From Spinacia oleracea (lineage: Eukaryota; Streptophyta; Magnoliopsida; Caryophyllales; Amaranthaceae): a DNA stretch of 64,000 nucleotides. The notes under the pieces were generated by a model. That model was not told where the DNA came from and did not search any database. It saw nothing but the letters and a program-made list of their open reading frames with translations. The translations under genes and the position numbers were made by a program. The stretch covers positions 116,471,157-116,535,156 of the forward strand of contig NC_079492.1 in the NCBI RefSeq assembly GCF_020520425.1, given 5' to 3'. Positions 57,787 to 64,000 of the stretch are shown here, in pieces; position 1 is the stretch's first letter; every line of letters starts with the position of its first letter.

Positions 57787-59421
57787 ATGAGAATATCCTC
57801 GCTTTTCTCAATGATGTTTCTTGGGCTCATTCTAGTAACCTTAGTCGGTCACTGTTATGGACAACTCAAGGTCGGATTTTATGAAGGCAAGTGTGGTGGA
57901 AACAATGTCGAAAATGTTATTTATAATGTAGTTAAGCAGAAGATTAAGGCGGATCCAGATACCGTGTCTGATCTTGTTCGTGTGTCATTCCATGATTGTT
58001 TCGTTAGGGTATGTACTTATATAAATTCTCTTAATCGTAACCAACATATATGATTAATTATTTTTTATTATATCTAATTAAGTAAATTAATTGTATACTT
58101 ACTTGTGTACAAAGGGATGTGATGGATCCATATTTCTCGATGGAGCTAATGCAGAGAAAAGTGCTCCAGTAAACAAAGGGCTTGGTGGTCTCAAGGCTGT
58201 TGATGATATTAAGGCAGCTGTTGAGAAAGTTTGCCCAGGAGTTGTCTCTTGTACAGACGTGCTTGTGATAGGTGCTAGAGCAGCAATTTCCTTGGTATGT
58301 TAATTAAATGATACTCCTCCGTTCCTAAATAAGTGTCCACTTTGAACATTTACGCGGGATTTAATAAAACTGAATTGTATGTAAGAGGTAATGATTGAGA
58401 ATGTTTTTTTTTTTTGGGAAAGGAAAAAGCAGATAATTGTTTATTGATAAAGTATATATAAAAGTGGATGTGGTGATTGAAAAGTGGTAAAAGTGTAGAA
58501 TGTGTAAGAAAAAGTAATAATGATTTATAGAAAAGTGGGAAAAGTATGTGAAAAAAGTGGGAAAAATGTATAGAAAAGTGGGAAAGGTGTATGTCCAAAA
58601 ATAGAAACTGGACACTTATAAGGGAACGCTGTTTATGGGAACTGGACACTTATTTAGGAAACGCAGGGAGTACTATTAGCGCGAGTTTTTCAATGTACAA
58701 CAAATGTTATTTTTAATATGTACGTGTTGCTTGTTATGTGCACGCAGGCAGGAGGAAAATGGTTCGAGGTAGAAACAGGAAGAAGAGATGGATTTGTGTC
58801 ACGAAAAAATGAAGCACAAGCAAGTATTCCTCCACCAACAATGCCGGTGCCTCAAGCCATTCAGTTGTTTGCTAGTAAAGGACTCAACAAGGATGATTTT
58901 GTTGTTCTTCTAGGTATTTTATTACTATGATCAATCAAATACACTCATGCAGTAAAGATAGCTTTATTTTTGGCTAAGTTTACTATTTTTTTTTTTTTTT
59001 TTTAACAGGTGGACATACTGTTGGGACTGCACATTGTCACTCATTCAGAGAACGTCTGTACAATTTCCGTAATACCAAAAAGCCGGATTCAACTATTAGC
59101 CCGACTTTACTCCAACTATTGCAAAAGACATGTCCTCGTAACAGTCAAACTGATAATGAAACATTCCTTGACCAAACTCCAAATAGCCACTTCAAGATTG
59201 ATAATGGCTACTACAAGCAAATTCTAGCACATAACGGTGTAATGGAGATTGATCAAAACTTGGCGTTATATCCCTCAACTAGATGCCTAGTAACCGGATT
59301 AGCTCATAATCCTAATCAATTCCTGGAACGATTCGGCCCGGCTATGGTCAAGATGGCTAGAATCGGAGTCCTCACCGGCAGCCAGGGGGAGATAAGAAAA
59401 TCCTGTGGTTCTGTCAATTAG
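57787..59421 (+). CDS. Class III secretory peroxidase, four exons
   Basis: Exons 57787-58008, 58115-58294, 58748-58913 and 59009-59421, all with GT-AG introns, give 326 residues, normal for the family. Residues 1-25 are a hydrophobic signal peptide; the mature protein would start at Q26. Distal haem pocket: R65 and H69 in RVSFHDCF. Proximal haem His: H192 in GGHTVGTAHC, with D254 in IDNGYY as its likely partner. The eight conserved cysteines are C36, C71, C76, C114, C120, C199, C231 and C322. C282 (STRCLVTG) is an extra one. The enzyme uses H2O2 to oxidise phenolics in the cell wall or vacuole. The GGHTVG, EIDQNLAL and VLTGSQGEIR segments resemble the peroxidase 28/44/57 group; the exact orthologue is not assigned. 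The three introns match the classical gene structure. No defect is seen. Confidence 0.93.
58314..58670. mobile_element. Stowaway-type MITE inside intron 2 of the peroxidase gene
   Basis: 357 bp between TA duplications (58312-58313 and 58671-58672). Ends are CTCCTCCGTTCCTAAATAAG and the complement CTCCCTGCGTTTCCTAAATAAG, both running into TGTCCA. The right end is partly repeated just inside (58605-58630). It does not touch the splice sites. Confidence 0.88.
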
Positions 59422-59605
59422 AGGGTTCTGTCAATTAGAGGGTTCTTTGTTCAAATCACATATCTTTCTTTTTGGATATTTTGATATTCTATTCACCATT
59501 TACATTGGGCCCCATAAGCTAAGCAAAGATGCCCTTGTAAAATTGTACCGAATAATCATAATTCATAAATGGTTAAATTATGTTTGTTTCTACTCCATAT
59601 ATTAT
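59422..59605 (+). other. 3' flank of the peroxidase gene
   Basis: Includes an immediate short duplication, TTCTGTCAATTAGAGGG, at the stop codon (59409-59444). No distinct polyadenylation signal is claimed. Confidence 0.4.
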
Positions 59606-60495
59606 GGCCCTGTTTGGCAATAGGCTGGTGGCTATTGGTTGTCGGCTGTTTTACTTGGCTGGTTTGACTGACGGTTCAAGTTGGCTGTTTTACTTGGCGG
59701 GTTTGACTGACTGTTCAAGTTGGCTGTTTGACTATTGATTGTTTACATATATGTGGTAAAATCAGTTGTTGGTTGTTAATTGTAGCTATGTAAAATGACA
59801 TTTAAGGACATTTAATGTCTTTTATTCATTTTTCAATACATATTCCGTATTAGTACGGAGTAAAAGGTAATAACAAATAATAAAATATAAATTAAAAATA
59901 AATTATTTTATGCAGTAGTATTAATAGATTTTTTTTTTTGGCAATTAATTAATTATATTAATAACCAAAAGAGACCTTGACAAACCAAGGCAAACAGTTT
60001 AGGAACAAGCCCCTAAAACAACAAACAGCAACCAGAAGCTAGAAACAGCTTACCAGAAACTATCAACTACAACGGCCTAACTCAGCAAAACACACAAAGT
60101 CTAAACATAGACTATTTTCTCCTTAAGGCTATCAGACCATTTTCTTCTAGTATTAATAGAATATTATTTTAATTAATAAATAATATTTAATAATTAATAG
60201 TTACTAATTAAAAATAAAAAGTTAATAGTTAATAGTTAATAGTTAATGATTAATAATTAATAAATTAATAAGTAATAATTAATAAATATAATTAATAATT
60301 TAGATAGTGATAAGCCAAAAGGCAACTCCAAAAAGCTAGTAACACTAGCTTTTCATTTTTGGCGGAAAAGCTGGCTTTTCAGCTAACTAAAAAGTCAGTT
60401 ACCAAACATATTTTTTGTCTGTTTGACCAGATTAAAAAGCCAACAGCCAAAAGCCAACCAAAAAGCCAGCAAAAAGCCAATTGCCAAACAAGGCC
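59606..60495. mobile_element. TIR element with GGCC(C/T)TGTTTGGCAAT ends, 890 bp
   Basis: The left end GGCCCTGTTTGGCAAT and the complement of the right end GGCCTTGTTTGGCAAT are inverted over at least 16 bases. Subterminal GGCTGTTT/AAAAGCC words follow on both sides. Ends of this type occur in PIF/Harbinger- or hAT-like non-autonomous elements; no target duplication was identified, so the superfamily is open. It is interrupted by a LINE-type insertion. Confidence 0.65.
59929..60147 (-). mobile_element. Short LINE-type insertion (5'-truncated) with 13-bp target duplication
   Basis: 219 bp, minus strand, ending in poly(A) (T-run at 59929). Perfect 13-bp direct repeats TAGTATTAATAGA lie at 59916-59928 and 60148-60160. 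The 3' part (CAAGGTCTCTTTTGGTTATTAAT) looks like a plant L1 LINE tail. No pol III boxes were noticed, so truncated LINE is preferred over SINE. Confidence 0.8.
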
Positions 60496-60775
60496 ATTTC
60501 TATCGCCAACAAGAAAACAATCTCGTTAATAGTAGACTATTAATGACGGACTCAAATCTCATCACTTTTGCCAAGGATTCTACAATGATGTATTTGGACC
60601 CGTCATAATCTAATATAAAAAATCTAACAAATTAAATGATGGCCAAAATAATTGCTACGGGGTAATCAATTATGACAACTTTTTTCACGACGTACTTGTG
60701 ACGAATAATCCCGTCGTAATTTTCTTTTATGATTAATGAGAAATCTTGTCCTCAATAGTGCTTTTTCTAGTAGTG
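60496..60775. mobile_element. CACTA-type terminus or fragment
   Basis: The segment ends TTTTTCTAGTAGTG at 60775 (complement CACTACTAGAAAAA), a CACTA end. ACGACGGG-related words (CACGACGTAC, CCCGTCGTAA) lie just inside. The other end was not found, so the left edge is arbitrary. Confidence 0.45.
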
Positions 60776-61485
60776 TACGTTTGTACAAACCGAAGAAATA
60801 TAATATCTTGTTGTTCTGGTTTTCTCCTCCTAGCTACGTATAGTACATTTTTCATTCGGTTTTATACAAAAACAGACATCATAAATGACACATGTCACTT
60901 CTTGGTGAAAAAAATTTCCGCCAATTTTTTTTCCTTTTTATTCACTTATTTATTTCAATACCTTTTTATGGAATTTTTTTGATTATACTCCCTCCATTCC
61001 TTTTTTATCTTCCTGTTTGGAGTTTTGGGTGGAAATTAAGAAAGTGAAATCTTTTAATGATTGGGTGTAAGAGTAATGATTGGGTGTAAGAGATTGGTAT
61101 TTGTGAATAAAGTAAGGAGAGAGAAAACATTAAACAAATAAGGATAATTGAGATATTTTATTAAAGTAATGGGAAAATCAGAATATTTGTTACATAAAGG
61201 GACCACTTTTGTTGAGTTGGGGACCTCAACATCAAAAAGGGACCAATGAGAATTCAGTAATCTAAAACACACAGATCAGCATACAATGGACCAACATTTT
61301 CATCATATTTTCCCTCAAAACTTTTGAGGGAAATTTCCCTCCAAAACGAAATTTTGGATTTCCCTCCAACTAAAAAAACAGAGCATACATATAAAAGAGT
61401 TCTTGTTTTACAAACATAAATATAACTTGACAAAACTTCCAACCTCAATCTCTGACATCACTTGGCTTCCAAAAAAAAAATAACA

Positions 61486-63132
61486 ATGGCTTCAGATCAA
61501 GAGGATGATGAATTCCTCGGATTTTCAGACGATGAAGGTGATGGTTCCAGCACGGATTCTGACTCGGGGGACGAAAGAGTTGCTGTTGAAGATAATGCAG
61601 TGCCCTTAAATGCTCATCAATACGGGGACATGGAGCAATTTCAGCAAGTACCAGATTTAAATGAACTGGCACAAGACTTTCCAAATGAAGATGGGACAAC
61701 ATCAGCAAACTCAGCAAACTCACAGGTTGTTCCACATTTATTTGATTTAAACACCCCTCAAATAGATGAGTCAGAAACATCTCCATACCATCAAACACCA
61801 ACTCCTATTAACATTGGTCATCATAAGCCGGGGAAGCCAAGGTTAACTGTTGGATTGAAGTTGGAAATTTTGATTTTCCTACTACGTAGGAAAAAACCAG
61901 GTTTAGAGAAACTCATTAAGGGGACAATCACAGAGGCAGCAATCAAATATGATTACACTCCAAGAACAATCGGAAGCATATGGAACAAGGCTAGGAGACA
62001 GAAGGAAGCAATGCAAACATATGATATGTCCACCAACTTCCACAAATGTGGCAGAAAAAGAAAAGAAGTACCATATGAACAAATTGTAGTGATTGCAATG
62101 GGGGACAGAACATGCATTATAGATCTTGCAAGGATGCTTAATTTGGGACCGACAACAGTTTGGAGATTAATCAAGAGAAAGGTGTTAAAGGCTCACTCAA
62201 GTCCCTTATGTCCCGGTATTTCAGAAACTTGCAAGATGACAAGAATGAGATGGGTACTTAGATTAATTATGGATTACTCAATACCACATGATCCAACATA
62301 TTATGGCATGTATGACTTCATTCACATAGATGAAAAATGGTTTTACCTAACACAGAAAAGTCAAAGAGTATATCTTGGAAACAATGAACCAAAGCCACAC
62401 AGAATTGGAAAGTCAAGAACAAAAATCCCTAAGTTTATGTTCATGGCAGCAGTGGCAAGGCCAAGATGGGGTGATGATGGCAATTGTGAGTTTGATGGCA
62501 AATGGGGTATTTTTCCATTCACAAATTCAGTTGCAGCTAAAAGAACATCAAAGAACAGAGTGAAGGGGACAATAGAAACCAAGCCAGTGAAGTCAGTGAA
62601 TCAAATAGCAACAAGGGACATGATGATCAACAAGTTAATTCCAGCAATCAAAGAGAAATGACCACCTCATGTCGGGGAAAAGGTGATCTACATAATTCAA
62701 GACAACGCAAAAGCACACATATTGCAATCTGATCCAGAGTAGCAACAACACTACAAACAAGATGGATTTACTTTTGTATTAACTCAACAACCAGCAAACA
62801 GTCCAGATTGTAACATATTGGATTTGGGGTTTTTTAGGTCAATACAATCACTCATGCATAAGAAAATGCCAAAGACAGTGGAAGATTTAAGTGGAGCAGT
62901 GATTGACTCTTACAAAGAACTTCATCCAAAGACATTGTCTAATGTGTGGATGTCACTCCAATATGTGGAAAATGAAATTCTAAAACACAAAGGAGACCAT
63001 AACTACCAACTTCCACACAACAAGAAAAAAATTTTAGAGGATGAAGGCAATCTGCCAGAACAAGTGAAGGCACCAATATGGGCAGTGAATGAGTGCACAC
63101 AACTATATGAAGAATGGAAAGCAAATCAATGA
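61486..63132 (+). pseudogene. Mariner-like transposase with two in-frame stop codons
   Basis: The ATG at 61486 (MASDQEDDEF) is chosen as the first ATG of the frame. 548 codons with no frameshift. An acidic N-terminal part is followed by two helix-turn-helix-like regions (about residues 120-170 and 200-240). Catalytic D282 (HIDEKWFY), D406 (QDNAKAH) and D446 (ILDLGFF) are present, with 39 residues between the last two: the plant DD39D signature. Stops at codons 392 (TGA, 62659) and 419 (TAG, 62740) lie before the second and third Asp respectively. Both sit where related transposases are likely to have Trp. The first stop leaves a 391-residue product without D406 and D446. It would act in the nucleus, cutting at the TIRs and inserting at TA. 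Confidence 0.92.
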
Positions 63133-63339
63133 AGCAAGGGGCAAAAGATAGGTAACTTTTTGTGTTTTCGGGACATGTTTTGAAAGTAACACGAATATTT
63201 AAAATGTCACTTTTGTGGGCTTGAATGTAAGCATTACATGTAGGCAAAACATTTTGTAAGTATCAAACATTTTGGAAAGTTCAATGAATGAAATCAATGT
63301 TATTAATCAGTTCAATGAAAAAGGAAAACACCACACTAC
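63133..63339 (+). other. 3' untranslated part of the mariner element
   Basis: AT-rich, no gene seen. Leads into the hairpin repeat. Confidence 0.45.
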
Positions 63340-64000
63340 GATCTCAGAATGTCCCCAAGCATCACCGACACAAACCCTATCCACTAACACTTAGCTCCTG
63401 AAAAGCATCAATGATGCTAATGGCGCATGAGTGTTAATGGATAGATGAGTTTGAGTCTCAGCGAATGATGACTCGTCATATATCAAACAAAACAAAGAAC
63501 AAGGCAGCAATGATGACTCATCATTAATGTAGTTATTCAATCTCAGTTTCAAACAGGAAGATCAAAAAGTAATGGAGGGAGTACATGTGAAAGCACATAA
63601 AGGGGACAATAAACAACACAATAAACAAGATGTAAATTGATTTTCCGATCTAATGTCAGTTTGTATGTGAAGGAAACGATTCGTTTCTTACCACATTAAA
63701 ACTGGCAAAAGATCGGAAAAAAAGGAGGAATAAGTATTGATCTCAGAATGTCCCCAAGCATCATAGTTAGAAATCCAAACTACAAACACTTAGCGCCGGA
63801 AAAGTATATCAAAAGACATACTAATGGCCGTATGAGTGGTTGTAGTTATTTGGACTTGCTTCTCAGCATTTAAAAGACTCATCATTGAACACATATACAC
63901 AAGGCACATAAAGGGGACAATAAACAACACAACAAACACGACGTAAATTGATTTTCCGATCTAATGTCAGTTTGTATGTGAAGGAAACGATTCGTTTCTT
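63340..64000. repeat. Tandem hairpin repeat, two units, second cut by the window end
   Basis: Unit 1 starts at 63340 and unit 2 at 63739, both with GATCTCAGAATGTCCCCAAG. Each unit has a first hairpin (63371-63453 in unit 1, 63771-63857 in unit 2) and a second (63641-63720 in unit 1, starting 63952 in unit 2). Unit 1 is about 88 bases longer between hairpins, where the right end of the mariner element lies. Both arms of the first hairpin differ between units yet stay complementary. No coding frame. Possible small-RNA precursor or foldback element; unassigned. Confidence 0.7.

Larger units (their letters stand above)
60988..63581 (+). mobile_element. Mariner-like element (plant DD39D type), full length
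   Basis: 2594 bp between TA duplications (60986-60987 and 63582-63583). Ends are CTCCCTCCATTCCTTTTT and the complement CTCCCTCCATTACTTTTT, both followed by (T/G)ATCTTCCTGTTTG. It contains a transposase frame with two stops. Its ends resemble those of the two Stowaway MITEs upstream, as expected of the partner superfamily. About 240 bases near its right end belong to a repeat that recurs outside the element. Confidence 0.9.

Noticed and set aside
61445-61801. 118-residue minus-strand frame
   Set aside because: Antisense of the mariner transposase N-terminal region.

Overview
The window is a piece of a flowering-plant nuclear chromosome. The evidence is a class III peroxidase gene with GT-AG introns, Stowaway MITEs, a DD39D mariner element, CACTA and hAT elements, and LTR retrotransposons primed by initiator-Met tRNA. 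The TE mix feels like Caryophyllales/Amaranthaceae (beet, spinach, quinoa group), but that is recognition, not proof. Apart from one clear host gene, nearly all of the sequence is transposable elements.

Region 1-5814 holds decayed Ty3/gypsy-type LTR sequence: a candidate LTR of about 4 kb followed by a tRNA-iMet primer site, then a second LTR-like block with a TATA box. Region 5815-37146 is one Ty1/copia element (element 1, plus strand) swollen by two later insertions of the same family on the opposite strand. Element 2 (13827-24240) sits in its RNase H region and element 3 (25530-35945) in its 3' LTR. All three have perfect 5-bp target duplications (GAGAG, ATAAT, AATAG). Element 2 has two 1337-bp LTRs with no visible difference and an intact gag-pol frame; element 3 is nearly intact with a one-base frameshift; element 1 is broken and carries a different gag from the other two, although pol and leader are almost the same. 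A fourth member (50066-53661) is truncated.

Region 37147-50065 has a CACTA-type MITE, a tRNA-derived SINE with an 18-bp target duplication, a 5.3-kb element with inverted ends and 21-bp minisatellites that itself hosts a 2.8-kb CACTA element, a short-LTR copia remnant, and a non-autonomous hAT element with an 8-bp duplication. The CACTA element, and a larger opposite-strand relative at 53662-56237, carry exons of a Ulp1-like (C48) cysteine protease and a 160-bp tandem repeat that lies in one intron of that gene.

Region 57035-59421 is the gene-bearing part: a Stowaway MITE, a TATA box and a four-exon secretory peroxidase with another Stowaway in intron 2. Region 59606-64000 has a TIR element containing a short LINE-type insertion, a CACTA terminus, a full-length mariner element whose transposase has two in-frame stops, and a tandem repeat with two different hairpins whose stems differ between copies yet remain paired.
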